Below, one piece after another: positions 1 through 17,656 of a stretch of DNA of 64,000 bases (position 1 is its first letter; each line of letters begins with the position of its first letter). The position numbers and the translations under genes are program-made. Source of the DNA: Megachile rotundata (taxonomy: Eukaryota > Arthropoda > Insecta > Hymenoptera > Megachilidae); assembly GCF_050947335.1 (NCBI RefSeq), contig NW_027473314.1:2728001-2792000 (forward strand). The letters run 5' to 3'. The notes beneath the pieces are model-generated. The model was not told the origin of the DNA. It made no database searches and saw only the letters and a program-made list of their open reading frames with translations.

Positions 1-252
1 ATCATACAATCACAATCATACAATCACAATCATACAATCACAATCATACAATCACAATCATACAATCACAATCATACAATCACAATCATACAACCAAAAT
101 CATACAATCACAATCATACAATCACAATCATACAACCACAATCATACAATCACAATCATACAATCACAATCATACAATCACAATCATACAATCACAATCA
201 TACAATCACAATCATACAGTCACAATCATACAATCGCAATCATACAATCGCA

Positions 253-259
253 ATCAAAG
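253..259 (+). other. ATCAAAG motif in a recurrent variant unit (first of several dozen)
   Basis: The unit GCAATCAAAGAATC contains ATCAAAG, the core recognised by TCF/LEF HMG-box proteins in animals. It recurs dozens of times, for example at 617-623. It occurs in two linked forms: followed one unit later by TACGATC (most copies), or within a few units by ACAAGGAC (near 7,300, 8,571, 15,360, 17,097, 41,716, 46,610, 51,650 and 60,370). Binding is speculative; the motif is useful mainly as a module marker. Confidence 0.6.
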
Positions 260-339
260 AATCACAATCATACGATCACAATCATACAATCACAATCATA
301 CAATCACAATCATACAATCGCAATCATACAATCACAATC

Positions 340-2230
340 ATACAATCACAATCTCACAATCACAATCATACAGTCACAATCATACAATCATAATCATACA
401 ATCGCAATCGTGCAATGACAATCATACAGAAACAATCATACAATCACTGTCATACAATCACAATCATACAATCACAATCATACCATCACAATCTTACAAT
501 CACAATCATGCAATCACAATCATACAATCACAATCATACAATCACAATCATACAATCACAATCATACAATCACAATCATACAATCACAATCATACAATCA
601 CAATCATACAATCGCAATCAAAGAATCACAATCATACGATCACAATCATAAAATCACAATCATACAATCACAATCATACAATCGCAATCATACAATCACA
701 ATCATACAGAAACAATCATACAACCTTAATTATACAACCACAATCATACGATCACAATCATACAATCACAATCATACAATCACAATCATACAGTCACAAT
801 CATACAATCACAATCATACAATCACAATCATACAATCATAATCATACAATCACAATCGTACAGGGGCAATCATACAATCACAATCATACAGTCGCAATCA
901 CTCAATCACAATCATACAATCACAATCATACAATCACTATCATACAATCACAATCATACAATCACAATCATACGATCACAATCATACAATTACTATCATA
1001 CAATCACAATCATGCAATCGCAATCATGCAATCACAATCATTCAGAAACAATCATACAATCACTATCATACAATCACAATCATACAATCACAATCATACC
1101 ATCACAATCATACAATCACAATCATACAATCAAAATCATACAATCACAATCAAACAGTCAGAATCAAACAATCACAATCATACAATCACGATCATACAAT
1201 CACGATCATACAATCACGATCATACAATCACGATCATACCATCACAATCATACAATCACAGTCATACAATTACAATCATACAGTCACAATCATACAATCA
1301 TAATCACAAAATCACAATCATACAATCACAATCATACAATCACAACCATACAATCACAATCATACAATCACAATCATACAATCACAATCATACAATCACA
1401 ATCATACAATCACAGTCATACAATTACAATCATACAATCACAATCATACAATCACAATCATACAATCACAATCATACAATCACAATCATACAATCACAGT
1501 CATACAATCACAATCATACAATCACAGTCATACAATCACAATCATACAATCACAATCATACAATCACAATCATACAATCACAATCATACAATCACAATCA
1601 GACAATCACAACCATACAATCACAATCATACAATCACAATCATACAATCACAGTCATACAATCACAGTCATACAATCACAATCATACAATCACAATCGTA
1701 CAATCACAATCGTACAATCACAATCATACAATCACAGTCACACAATCACAATCTTACAATCACAATCATACGATCACAATCATACAACCACAATCATACA
1801 ATCACAATCATACAATCACAATCATACAATCACAATCATACAATCACAATCATACAATCACAATCATACAATCACAATCATACAATCACAATCATATAAT
1901 CACAATCATACAATCACAATCATACAATCACAATCATACAATCGCAATCAAAGAATCACAATCATACGATCACAATCATACAATCACAATCATAAAATCA
2001 CAATCATACAATCACAATCATACAATCACAATCATACAATTACTATCATACAATCACAATCATACAATCACAATCATACAATCACAATCATACAATCGCA
2101 ATCATACAATTGCAATCATACAATCACAAACATACAGAAACAATCATACAATCACTATCATACAATCACAATCATACAATCACAATCATACAATCACAAT
2201 CATACAATCACAATCATACAATCACAATCA
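340..2230. repeat. Satellite block, first copy of a 2.4-kb-offset duplication
   Basis: Variant units here reappear in the same order 2,408 bp downstream: 415 to 2823 and 1012 to 3420. The offset then drops by one 14-bp unit to 2,394, as shown by the CATATAATC variant near 1895 versus 4289 and module K at 2110 versus 4504. The left edge is set by a unit reading CAATCAAAG near 250 where the other block has CAATAAAAG near 2657. A few substitutions separate the copies, for example CACTGTCAT near 447 versus CACTATCAT. Edges are approximate because consensus units cannot be placed uniquely. Confidence 0.8.
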
Positions 2231-2659
2231 TACAATCCCAATCATACAATCCCAATCATACAATCACAATCATACAATCACAATCATACAATCACAATCA
2301 TACAATCGCAATCATACAATCACAATCATACAATTACTATCATACAATCACAATCACTCAATCGCAATCATAAAATCACAATCTCACAATCACGATCATA
2401 CAATCACAATCTCACAATCACAATCACACAATCACAATCATACAATCACAATCATACAGTCATAATCATACAATCGCAATCATGCAATCACAATCATACA
2501 ATAACAATCATACGATCACGATCATACAATCACAATCATACAATCACAATCAAACAGTCAGAATCATACAATCACAATCATACAATCACGATCATACAAT
2601 CACAATCATACAATCACAATCATAGAATCACAATCATACAATCACAATCATACAATCGC

Positions 2660-2665
2660 AATAAA
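2660..2665 (+). other. AATAAA hexamer in a recurrent variant unit (first of about 28)
   Basis: The variant GCAATAAAAGAATC contains the canonical poly(A) signal hexamer. Further copies begin at 9744, 12726, 19670, 22330, 25130, 27790, 28868, 28980, 31136, 33782, 34860, 34972, 37170, 37912, 38990, 39102, 40306, 43064, 46733, 47531, 51339, 51774, 55092, 56884, 60496 and 63086. At 46,298 the unit has ATTAAA, another functional form of the signal. It differs by one base from the common GCAATCAAAGAATC unit. No gene precedes any copy, so it is most likely a chance variant spread by duplication; it would matter only if the array is transcribed in this direction. Confidence 0.85.
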
Positions 2666-2747
2666 AGAATCACAATCATACAATCACAATCATACAATCA
2701 CAATCATACATTCACAATCATACAATCACAATCATACAATCACAATC

Positions 2748-4640
2748 ATACAATCACAATCTCACAATCACAATCATACAGTCACAATCATACAATCATA
2801 ATCATACAATCGCAATCGTGCAATGACAATCATACAGAAAAAATCATACAATCACTATCATACAATCACAATCATACAATCACAATCATACCATCACAAT
2901 CTTACAATCACAATCATGCAATCACAATCATACAATCACAATCATACAATCACAATCATACAATCACAATCATACAATCACAATCATACAATCACAATCA
3001 TACAATCACAATCATACAATCGCAATCAAAGAATCACAATCATACGATCACAATCATAAAATCACAATCATACAATCACAATCATACAATCGCAATCATA
3101 CAATCACAATCATACAGAAACAATCATACAACCTTAATTATACAACCACAATCATACGATCACAATCATACAATCACAATCATACAATCACAATCATACA
3201 GTCACAATCATACAATCACAATCATACAATCACAATCATACAATCATAATCATACAATCACAATCGTACAGGGGCAATCATACAATCACAATCATACAGT
3301 CGCAATCACTCAATCACAATCATACAATCACAATCATACAATCACTATCATACAATCACAATCATACAATCACAATCATACGATCACAATCATACAATTA
3401 CTATCATACAATCACAATCATGCAATCGCAATCATGCAATCACAATCATTCAGAAACAATCATACAATCACTATCATACAATCACAATCATACAATCACA
3501 ATCATACCATCACAATCATACAATCACAATCATACAATCAAAATCATACAATCACAATCAAACAGTCAGAATCATACAATCACAATCATACAATCACGAT
3601 CATACAATCACGATCATACAATCACGATCATACAATCACGATCATACCATCACAATCATACAATCACAGTCATACAATTACAATCATACAATCACAATCA
3701 TACAATCATAATCACAAAATCACAATCATACAATCACAATCATACAATCACAACCATACAATCACAATCATACAATCACAATCATACAATCACAATCATG
3801 CAATCACAATCATACAATCACAGTCATACAATTACAATCATACAATCACAATCATACAATCACAATCATACAATCACAATCATACAATCACAATCATACA
3901 ATCACAGTCATACAATCACAATCATACAATCACAGTCATACAATCACAATCATACAATCACAATCATACAATCACAATCATACAATCACAATCATACAAT
4001 CACAATCAGACAATCACAACCATACAATCACAATCATACAATCACAATCATACAATCACAGTCATACAATCACAGTCATACAATCACAATCATACAATCA
4101 CAATCGTACAATCACAATCGTACAATCACAATCATACAATCACAGTCACACAATCACAATCTTACAATCACAATCATACGATCACAATCATACAACCACA
4201 ATCATACAATCACAATCATACAATCACAATCATACAATCACAATCATACAATCACAATCATACAATCACAATCATACAATCACAATCATATAATCACAAT
4301 CATACAATCACAATCATACAATCACAATCATACAATCGCAATCAAAGAATCACAATCATACGATCACAATCATACAATCACAATCATAAAATCACAATCA
4401 TACAATCACAATCATACAATCACAATCATACAATTACTATCATACAATCACAATCATACAATCACAATCATACAATCACAATCATACAATCGCAATCATA
4501 CAATTGCAATCATACAATCACAAACATACAGAAACAATCATACAATCACTATCATACAATCACAATCATACAATCACAATCATACAATCACAATCATACA
4601 ATCACAATCATACAATCACAATCATACAATCACAATCATA
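2748..4640. repeat. Satellite block, second copy of the 2.4-kb-offset duplication
   Basis: This block matches 340-2230 variant by variant, with one unit fewer. Private changes include a GAAAAAATC unit at about 2837 where the first copy reads GAAACAATC. It overlaps the 1,722-bp duplication that begins near 3.1 kb, so this stretch took part in at least two duplication events. Confidence 0.8.
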
Positions 4641-4821
4641 CAATCCCAATCATACAATCACAATCATACAGTCACAATCATGCAATCACAATCATACAAT
4701 CACAATCATACAATCACAATCATACAATCACAATCATACAATCACAATCATACAATCACAATCAGACAATCACAATCATACAATCACAATCATACAATCA
4801 CAATCATACAATCGCAATCAT
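3100..4821. repeat. 1,722-bp tandem duplication, left copy
   Basis: Markers repeat exactly 1,722 bp (123 units) downstream: ACCTTAATT at 3131 and 4853, module C at 3420 and 5142, module K at 4504 and 6226, a CAGTCAC unit at 4669 and 6391, and a CAGACAATC unit at 4763 and 6485. The constant spacing shows that the two copies lie directly next to each other with no net indel between these markers. Edges are good to within a few units. Confidence 0.85.
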
Positions 4822-7519
4822 ACAATCACAATCATACAGAAACAATCATACAACCTTAATTATACAACCACAATCATACGATCACAATCATACAATCACA
4901 ATCATACAATCACAATCATACAGTCACAATCATACAATCACAATCATACAATCACAATCATACAATCATAATCATACAATCACAATCGTACAGGGGCAAT
5001 CATACAATCACAATCATACAGTCGCAATCACTCAATCACAATCATACAATCACAATCATACAATCACTATCATACAATCACAATCATACAATCACAATCA
5101 TACGATCACAATCATACAATTACTATCATACAATCACAATCATGCAATCGCAATCATGCAATCACAATCATTCAGAAACAATCATACAATCACTATCATA
5201 CAATCACAATCATACAATCACAATCATACCATCACAATCATACAATCACAATCATACAATCAAAATCATACAATCACAATCAAACAGTCAGAATCATACA
5301 ATCACAATCATACAATCACGATCATACAATCACGATCATACAATCACGATCATACAATCACGATCATACCATCACAATCATACAATCACAGTCATACAAT
5401 TACAATCATACAATCACAATCATACAATCATAATCACAAAATCACAATCATACAATCACAATCATACAATCACAACCATACAATCACAATCATACAATCA
5501 CAATCATACAATCACAATCATACAATCACAATCATACAATCACAGTCATACAATTACAATCATACAATCACAATCATACAATCACAATCATACAATCACA
5601 ATCATACAATCACAATCATACAATCACAGTCATACAATCACAATCATACAATCACAGTCATACAATCACAATCATACAATCACAATCATACAATCACAAT
5701 CATACAATCACAATCATACAATCACAATCAGACAATCACAACCATACAATCACAATCATACAATCACAATCATACAATCACAGTCATACAATCACAGTCA
5801 TACAATCACAATCATACAATCACAATCGTACAATCACAATCGTACAATCACAATCATACAATCACAGTCACACAATCACAATCTTACAATCACAATCATA
5901 CGATCACAATCATACAACCACAATCATACAATCACAATCATACAATCACAATCATACAATCACAATCATACAATCACAATCATACAATCACAATCATACA
6001 ATCACAATCATATAATCACAATCATACAATCACAATCATACAATCACAATCATACAATCGCAATCAAAGAATCACAATCATACGATCACAATCATACAAT
6101 CACAATCATAAAATCACAATCATACAATCACAATCATACAATCACAATCATACAATTACTATCATACAATCACAATCATACAATCACAATCATACAATCA
6201 CAATCATACAATCGCAATCATACAATTGCAATCATACAATCACAAACATACAGAAACAATCATACAATCACTATCATACAATCACAATCATACAATCACA
6301 ATCATACAATCACAATCATACAATCACAATCATACAATCACAATCATACAATCACAATCATACAATCCCAATCATACAATCACAATCATACAGTCACAAT
6401 CATGCAATCACAATCATACAATCACAATCATACAATCACAATCATACAATCACAATCATACAATCACAATCATACAATCACAATCAGACAATCACAATCA
6501 TACAATCACAATCATACAATCACAATCATACAATCAAAATCATACAATCACAATCATACAATCACAATCATACAATCACAATCATACAATCACAATCATA
6601 CAATCACAATCATACAATCACAATCATACAATCGCAATCATACAATCACAATCATACAATCATAATCATACAATCGCAATCATGCAATCACAATCATGCA
6701 ATAACAATCATACGATCACAATCATACAATCACAATCATACAATCATAATCAGACAGTCAGAATCATACAATCACAATCATACAATCACAATCATACAAT
6801 CACAATCATACAATCGCAATCATACAATTGCAATCATACAATCACAAACATACAGAAACAATCATACAATCACTATCATACAATCACAATCATACAATCA
6901 CAATCATACAATCACAATCATACAATCACAATCATACAATCACAATCATACAATCACAATCATACAGTCACAATCATGCAATCACAATCATACAATCACA
7001 ATCATACAATCACAATCATACAATCGCAATCATACAATCCCAATCATACAATCGCAATCATACAATCACAACCATACAATCACAATCATACAATCACAAT
7101 CATACAATCACAATCATACAATCACAGTCATACAATCACAATCATACAGTCACAATCATACAATCACAATCATACAATCACAATCATACAATCACAGTCA
7201 TACAATCACACTCATACAATCACAGTCATACAATCACAATCATACAGTCACAATCATACAATCACAATCAGACAATCACAATCATACAATCGCAATCAAA
7301 GAATCACAAACATACAATCACAATCATACAAGGACAATCATACAATCACAATCATACAGTCACAATCATACAATCGCAATCACACAACCACAATCTTACA
7401 ATCACAATCATACGATCATAATCATACAATCACACTCATACAATCACAATCATGCAATCAAAATCATACAATCACAATCACACAATCACAATCATACAAT
7501 CACAATCATACAATCATAA
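3434..7519 (+). other. Longest open frame (1,361 codons), judged non-coding
   Basis: This is the longest of many forward open frames. Its translation is a 14-residue period rich in Gln, Ser, Asn, His, Thr and Ile, simply three 14-bp units read as 42 bp. All three forward frames give equivalent translations because the consensus has no TAA, TAG or TGA. Starts and stops come only from scattered point variants such as CATAATC, CATAGAATC and CATATAATC. There is no splice structure, codon bias, domain, signal peptide or conserved frame, and overlapping frames are equally open. Related duplicated blocks are cut at different places by single substitutions, as expected without selection on coding. 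A translated transcript cannot be formally excluded from sequence alone, but nothing supports one. Confidence 0.9.
4822..6543. repeat. 1,722-bp tandem duplication, right copy
   Basis: Direct tandem copy of 3100-4821, defined by the same ordered markers at a constant 1,722-bp offset. Few substitutions separate the copies (for example ATGCAATC near 3798 in the left copy versus ATACAATC in the right), so the duplication looks recent compared with the general divergence between units. Confidence 0.85.
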
Positions 7520-10500
7520 TCATAAAATCACAATCATAAAATGACAATCATACAATCACAATCATACAGTCACAGTCATACAATCGCAATCACACAATCA
7601 CAATCTTACAATCACAATCATACGATCACAATCATACAATCACAATCATACAATCACAATCATACAATCACAATCATACAATCACAATCATACAATCACA
7701 ATCATACCATCACAATCATACAATCACCATCATACAATCACAATCATACAATCACAATCATACAATCACAATCATACAATCACAATCATACAATCACAAT
7801 CATATAATCACAATCATACAATCACAATCATACAATCACAATCATACAATCGCAATCAAAGAATCACAATCATACGATCACAATCATACAATCACAATCA
7901 TAAAATCACAATCATACAATCACAATCATACAATCACAATCATACAATTACTATCATACAATCACAATCATACAATCACAATCATACAATCACAATCATA
8001 CAATCGCAATCATACAATTGCAATCATACAATCACAAACATACAGAAACAATCATACAATCACTATCATACAATCACAATCATACAATCACAATCATACA
8101 ATCACAATCATACAATCCCAATCATACAATCACAATCATACAGTCACAATCATGCAATCACAATCATACAATCACAATCAGACAATCACAGTCATACAAT
8201 CACAATCATACAATCACAATCATACAATCACAATCATACAGTCACAATCATGCAATCACAATCATACAATCACAATCATACAATCACAATCATACAATCG
8301 CAATCATACAATCCCAATCATACAATCGCAATCATACAATCACAACCATACAATCACAATCATACAATCACAATCATACAATCACAATCATACAATCACA
8401 GTCATACAATCACAATCATACAGTCACAATCATACAATCACAATCATACAATCACAATCATACAATCACAGTCATAAAATCACAATCATACAATCACAGT
8501 CATACAATCACAATCATACAGTCACAATCATACAATCACAATCAGACAATCACAATCATACAATCGCAATCAAAGAATCACAATCATACAATCACAATCA
8601 TACAAGGACAATCATACAATCACAATCATACAGTCACAATCATACAATCGCAATCACACAACCACAATCTTACAATCACAATCATACGATCATAATCATA
8701 CAATCACAATCATACAATCACAATCATGCAATCAAAATCATACAATCACAATCACACAATCACAATCATACAATCACAATCATACAATCATAATCATAAA
8801 ATCACAATCATAAAATGACAATCATACAATCACAATCATACGAGCACAATCATACAATCACAATCATACAATCCCAATCATACAATCACAATCATACAGT
8901 CACAATCATGCAATCACAATCATACAATCACAATCATACAATCACAATCATACAATCACAATCATACAATCACAATCATACAATCACAATCATACAATCA
9001 CAATCATACAATCACAATCATACAATCACAATCATACAATCACAGTCATACAATCACAATCATACAATCACAATCATACAATCACAATCATACAATCACA
9101 ACCATACAATCACAATCATACAATCACAGTCATACAATCACAGTCATACAATCACAATCATACAACCAAAATCATACAATCACAATCATACAATCACAAT
9201 CATACAATCACAATCATACAACCACAATCATACAATCACAATCATACAATCACAATCATACAATCACAATCATACAATCACAATCATACAATCACAATCA
9301 TACAATCGCAATCATACAATCGCAATCAAAGAATCACAATCATACGATCACAATCATACAATCACAATCATACAATCACAATCATACAATCGCAATCATA
9401 CAATCACAATCATACAATTACTATCATACAATCACAATCACTCAATCGCAATCATAAAATCACAATCTCACAATCACGATCATACAATCACAATCTCACA
9501 ATCACAATCACACAATCACAATCATACAATCACAATCATACAGTCATAATCATACAATCGCAATCATGCAATCACAATCATACAATAACAATCATACGAT
9601 CACGATCATACAATCACAATCATACAATCACAATCAAACAGTCAGAATCATACAATCACAATCATACAATCACGATCATACAATCACAATCATACAATCA
9701 CAATCATAGAATCACAATCATACAATCACAATCATACTATCGCAATAAAAGAATCACAATCATACAATCACAATCATACAATCACAATCATACATTCACA
9801 ATCATACAATCACAATCATACAATCACAATCATACAATCACAATCTCACAATCACAATCATACAGTCACAATCATACAATCATAATCATACAATCGCAAT
9901 CGTGCAATGACAATCATACAGAAACAATCATACAATCACTATCATACAATCACAATCATACAATCACAATCATACCATCACAATCTTACAATCACAATCA
10001 TGCAATCACAATCATACAATCACAATCATACAATCACAATCATACAATCACAATCATACAATCACAATCATACAATCACAATCATACAATCACAATCATA
10101 CAATCACAATCATACAATCGCAATCAAAGAATCACAATCATACGATCACAATCATAAAATCACAATCATACAATCACAATCATACAATCGCAATCATACA
10201 ATCACAATCATACAGAAACAATCATACAACCTTAATTATACAACCACAATCATACGATCACAATCATACAATCACAATCATACAATCACAATCATACAGT
10301 CACAATCATACAATCACAATCATACAATCACAATCATACAATCATAATCATACAATCACAATCGTACAGGGGCAATCATACAATCACAATCATACAGTCG
10401 CAATCACTCAATCACAATCATACAATCACAATCATACAATCACTATCATACAATCACAATCATACAATCACAATCATACGATCACAATCATACAATTACT

Positions 10501-13500
10501 ATCATACAATCACAATCATGCAATCGCAATCATGCAATCACAATCATTCAGAAACAATCATACAATCACTATCATACAATCACAATCATACAATCACAAT
10601 CATACCATCACAATCATACAATCACAATCATACAATCAAAATCATACAATCACAATCAAACAGTCAGAATCATACAATCACAATCATACAATCACGATCA
10701 TACAATCACGATCATACAATCACGATCATACAATCACGATCATACCATCACAATCATACAATCACAGTCATACAATTACAATCATACAATCACAATCATA
10801 CAATCATAATCACAAAATCACAATCATACAATCACAATCATACAATCACAACCATACAATCACAATCATACAATCACAATCATACAATCACAATCATACA
10901 ATCACAATCATACAATCACAGTCATACAATTACAATCATACAATCACAATCATACAATCACAATCATACAATCACAATCATACAATCACAGTCATACAAT
11001 CACAATCATACAATCACAGTCATACAATCACAATCATACAATCACAATCATACAATCACAATCATACAATCACAATCATACAATCACAATCAGACAATCA
11101 CAACCATACAATCACAATCATACAATCACAATCATACAATCACAGTCATACAATCACAGTCATACAATCACAATCATACAATCACAATCGTACAATCACA
11201 ATCGTACAATCACAATCATACAATCACAGTCACACAATCACAATCTTACAATCACAATCATACGATCACAATCATACAACCACAATCATACAATCACAAT
11301 CATACAATCACAATCATACAATCACAATCATACAATCACAATCATACAATCACAATCATACAATCACAATCATACAATCACAATCATACAATCACAATCA
11401 TATAATCACAATCATACAATCACAATCATACAATCACAATCATACAATCGCAATCAAAGAATCACAATCATACGATCACAATCATACAATCACAATCATA
11501 AAATCACAATCATACAATCACAATCATACAATCACAATCATACAATCACAATCATACAATTACTATCATACAATCACAATCATACAATCACAATCATACA
11601 ATCACAATCATACAATCGCAATCATACAATTGCAATCATACAATCACAAACATACAGAAACAATCATACAATCACTATCATACAATCACAATCATACAAT
11701 CACAATCATACAATCACAATCATACAATCACAATCATACAATCACAATCATACAATCCCAATCATACAATCACAATCATACAGTCACAATCATGCAATCA
11801 CAATCATACAATCACAATCATACAATCACAATCATACAATCACAATCATACAATCACAATCATACAATCACAATCAGACAATCACAATCATACAATCACA
11901 ATCATACAATCACAATCATACAATCAAAATCATACAATCACAATCATACAATCACAATCATACAATCACAATCATACAATCACAATCATACAATCACAAT
12001 CATACAATCGCAATCATACAATCACAATCATACAATCATAATCATACAATCGCAATCATGCAATCACAATCATGCAATAACAATCATACGATCACAATCA
12101 TACAATCACAATCATACAATCATAATCAGACAGTCAGAATCATACAATCACGATCATACAATCACGATCATACAATCACGATCATACAATCACGATCATA
12201 CAATCACAATCATACCATCACAATCATACAATCACAATCATACAACCAAAATCATACAATCACAATCATACAATCACAATCATACAATCACAATCATACA
12301 ATCACAATCATACAATCACAATCATACAATCGCAATCAAAGAATCACAATCATACGATCACAATCATACAATCACAATCATACAATCACAATCATACAAT
12401 CGCAATCATACAATCACAATCACTCAATCGCAATCATAAAATCACAATCTCACAATCACGATCATACAATCACAATCTCACAATCACAATCACACAATCA
12501 CAATCATACAATCACAATCATACAGTCATAATCACACAATCGCAATCATGCAATCACAATCATACAATAACAATCATACGATCACGATCATACAATCACA
12601 ATCATACAATCACAATCAAACAGTCAGAATCATACAATCACAATCATACAATCACGATCATACAATCACAATCATACAATCACAATCATAGAATCACAAT
12701 CATACAATCACAATCATACAATCGCAATAAAAGAATCACAATCATATAATCACAATCATACAATCACAATCATACATTCACAATCATACAATCACAATCA
12801 TACAATCACAATCATACAATCATAATCATACAATCGCAATCGTGCAATGACAATCATACAGAAACAATCATACAATCACTATCATACAATCACAATCATA
12901 CAATCACAATCATACCATCACAATCTTACAATCACAATCATGCAATCACAATCATACAATCACAATCATACAATCACAATCATACAATCACAATCATACA
13001 ATCACAATCATACAATCACAATCATACAATCACAATCATACAATCACAATCATACAATCGCAATCAAAGAATCACAATCATACGATCACAATCATAAAAT
13101 CACAATCATACAATCACAATCATACAATCGCAATCATACAATCACAATCATACAGAAACAATCATACAACCTTAATTATACAACCACAATCATACGATCA
13201 CAATCATACAATCACAATCATACAATCACAATCATACAGTCACAATCATACAATCACAATCATACAATCACAATCATACAATCATAATCATACAATCACA
13301 ATCATACAGGGACAATCATACAATCACAATCATACAGTCGCAATCACTCAATCACAATCATACAATCACAATCATACAATCACTATCATACAATCACAAT
13401 CATACAATCACAATCATACGATCACAATCATACAATTACTATCATACAATCACAATCATGCAATCGCAATCATGCAATCACAATCATTCAGAAACAATCA

Positions 13501-16500
13501 TACAATCACTATCATACAATCACAATCATACCATCACAATCATACAATCACAATCATACAATCAAAATCATACAATCACAATCAAACAGTCAGAATCATA
13601 CAATCACAATCATACAATCACGATCATACAATCACGATCATACAATCACGATCATACAATCACGATCATACCATCACAATCATACAATCACAGTCATACA
13701 ATTACAATCATACAATCACAATCATACAATCATAATCACAAAATCACAATCATACAATCACAATCATACAATCACAACCATACAATCACAATCATACAAT
13801 CACAATCATACAATCACAATCATACAATCACAATCATATAATCACAATCATACAATCACAATCATACAATCACAATCATACAATCACAATCATACAATCA
13901 CAATCATGCAATCAAAATCATACAATCACAATCACACAATCACAATCATACAATCACAATCATACAATCATAATCATGAAATCACAATCATAAAATGACA
14001 ATCATACAATCACAATCATACAGTCACAGTCATACAATCGCAATCACACAATCACAATCTTACAATCACAATCATACGATCACAATCATACAACCACAAT
14101 CATACAATCACAATCATACAATCACAATCATACAATCACAATCATACAATCACAATCATACAATCACAATCATACAATCACAACCATACAATCACAATCA
14201 TACAATCACAATCATACAATCACAATCATACAATCACAATCATACAATCACAGTCATACAATTACAATCATACAATCACAATCATACAATCACAATCATA
14301 CAATCACAATCATACAATCACAATCATACAATCGCAATCACACAACCACAGTCTTACAATCACAATCATACGATCATAATCATACAATCACAATCATACA
14401 ATCACAATCATGCAATCAAAATCATACAATCACAATCACACAATCACAATCATACAATCACAATCATACAATCACAATCATAAAATCACAATCATAAAAT
14501 GACAATCATACAATCACAATCATACAGTCACAGTCATACAATCGCAATCACACAATCACAATCTTACAATCACAATCATACGATCACAATCATACAATCA
14601 CAATCATACAATCACAATCATACAATCACAATCATACAATCACAATCATACAATCACAATCATACCATCACAATCATACAATCACCATCATACAATCACA
14701 ATCATACAATCACAATCATACAATCACAATCATACAATTACTATCATACAATCACAATCATACAATCACAATCATACAATCACAATCATACAATCGCAAT
14801 CATACAATTGCAATCATACAATCACAAACATACAGAAACAATCATACAATCACTATCATACAATCACAATCATACAATCACAATCATACAATCACAATCA
14901 TACAATCCCAATCATACAATCACAATCATACAGTCACAATCATGCAATCACAATCATACAATCACAATCATACAATCACAGTCATACAATCACAATCATA
15001 CAATCACAATCATACAATCACAATCATACAGTCACAATCATGCAATCACAATCATACAATCACAATCATACAATGACAATCATACAATCGCAATCATACA
15101 ATCCCAATCATACAATCGCAATCATACAATCACAACCATACAATCACAATCATACAATCACAATCATACAATCACAATCATACAATCACAGTCATACAAT
15201 CACAATCATACAGTCACAATCATACAATCACAATCATACAATCACAATCATACAATCACAGTCATAAAATCACAATCATAGAATCACAGTCATACAATCA
15301 CAATCATACAGTCACAATCATACAATCACAATCAGACAATCACAATCATACAATCGCAATCAAAGAATCACAATCATACAATCACAATCATACAAGGACA
15401 ATCATACAATCACAATCATACAGTCACAATCATACAATCGCAATCACACAACCACAATCTTACAATCACAATCATACGATCATAATCATACAATCACAAT
15501 CATACAATCACAATCATGCAATCAAAATCATACAATCACAATCACACAATCACAATCATACAATCACAATCATACAATCATAATCATAAAATCACAATCA
15601 TAAAATGACAATCATACAATCACAATCATACAGTCACAGTCATACAATCGCAATCACACAATCACGATCTTACAATCACAATCATACGATCACAATCATA
15701 CAACCACAATCATACAATCACAATCATACAATCACAATCATACAATCACAATCATACAATCACAATCACACAATCACAATCATACAATCACAATCATACA
15801 ATCACAATCATATAATCACAATCATACAATCACAATCATACAATCACAATCATACAATCGCAATCAAAGAATCACAATCATACGATCACAATCATACAAT
15901 CACAATCATAAAATCACAATCATACAATCACAATCATACAATCACAATCATACAATTACTATCATACAATCACAATCATACAATCACAATCATACAATCA
16001 CAATCATACAATCGCAATCATACAATTGCAATCATACAATCACAAACATACAGAAACAATCATACAATCACTATCATACAATCACAATCATACAATCACA
16101 ATCATACAATCACAATCATACAATCACAATCATACAATCCCAATCATACAATCACAATCATACAGTCACAATCATGCAATCACAATCATACAATCACAAT
16201 CATACAATCACAATCATACAATCACAATCATACAATCACAATCATACAATCACAATCAGACAATCACAATCATACAATCACAATCATACAATCACAATCA
16301 TACAATCAAAATCATACAATCACAATCATACAATCACAATCATACAATCACAATCATACAATCACAATCATACAATCACAATCATACAATCACAATCGTA
16401 CAATCGCAATCATACAATCACAATCATACAATCATAATCATACAATCGCAATCATGCAATCACAATCATGCAATAACAATCATACGATCACAATCATACA

Positions 16501-17656
16501 ATCACAATCATACAATCACAATCAGACAGTCAGAATCATACAATCACAATCATACAATCACGATCATACAATCACGATCATACAATCACGATCATACGAT
16601 CACGATCATACAATCACAATCATACCATCACAGTCATACAATTACAATCATACAATCACAATCATACAATCATAATCACAAAATCACAATCATACAATCA
16701 CAATCATACAATCACAACCATACAATCACAATCATACAATCACAATCATACAATCACAATCATACAATCACAGTCATACAATCACAATCATACAATCACA
16801 GTCATAAAATCACAGTCATACAATCACAATCATACAATCACAATCATACAATCACAATCATACAATCACAATCATACAATCACAATCATACAATCACAGT
16901 CATACAATCACAATCATACAATCACAGTCATACAATCACAATCATACAGTCACAATCATACAATCACAATCATACAATCACAATCATACAATCACAATCA
17001 TACAATCACAATCATAGAATCACAATCATACAATCACAATCATGCAATCACAATCATACAATCACAATCAGACAATCACAATCATACAATCGCAATCAAA
17101 GAATCACAATCATACAATCACAATCATACAAGGACAATCATACAATCACAATCATACAGTCACAATCATACAATCGCAATCACACAACCACAATCTTACA
17201 ATCACAATCATACGATCATAATCATACAATCACAATCATACAATCACAATCATACAATCAAAATCATACAATCACAACCATACAATCACAATCATACAAT
17301 CACAATCATACAATCACAGTCATACAATCACAGTCATACAATCACAATCGTACAATCACAATCGTACTATCACAATCGTACAATCACAATCGTACAATCA
17401 CAATCATACAATCACAGTCATACAATCACAGTCATACAGTCACAATCATGCAGTCACAATCATACAATCACAATCATACAATCACAATCATACAATCACA
17501 ATCATACAATCACAATCATACAATCACAATCATACAATCACAATCATACAATCACAATCATACAATCACAATCATACAATCACAACCATACAATCACAAT
17601 CATACAATCACAATCATACAATCACAGTCATACAATCACAGTCATACAATCACAAT

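Larger units (their letters stand above)
1..17580. repeat. Left mosaic region of satellite modules
   Basis: Diagnostic variants recur here in changing order. Module A (GTGCAATGACAATC followed by CAGAAAC) starts near 415, 2823, 9907 and 12847. Module C (two nearby ATGCAATC units followed by ATTCAGAAAC) starts near 1012, 3420, 5142, 10518 and 13458. Module K (CAATTGCAATC followed by CACAAACATAC) lies near 2110, 4504, 6226, 6828, 8018, 11630, 14808 and 16026. Another module (AAAATGACAATC, then CAGTCACAGTC) lies near 7541, 13995, 14499 and 15605. Spacings between like modules are multiples of 14 bp but vary, so this part has undergone repeated partial duplication and deletion and is not a regular HOR. 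No gene is present. Confidence 0.85.

Noticed and set aside
415..460. Module A (GTGCAATGAC...) as a promoter or gene start because many frames begin there
   Set aside because: It is one variant unit that creates an ATG. It recurs because the block was duplicated, and there is no other promoter or translation signal.
2109..2116. ATTGCAAT palindrome in module K as a C/EBP-type binding site
   Set aside because: It arises from a single substitution (TCGC to TTGC) in a repeat unit, lacks the central CG of the ATTGCGCAAT consensus, and no gene is nearby. Kept only as a module marker.
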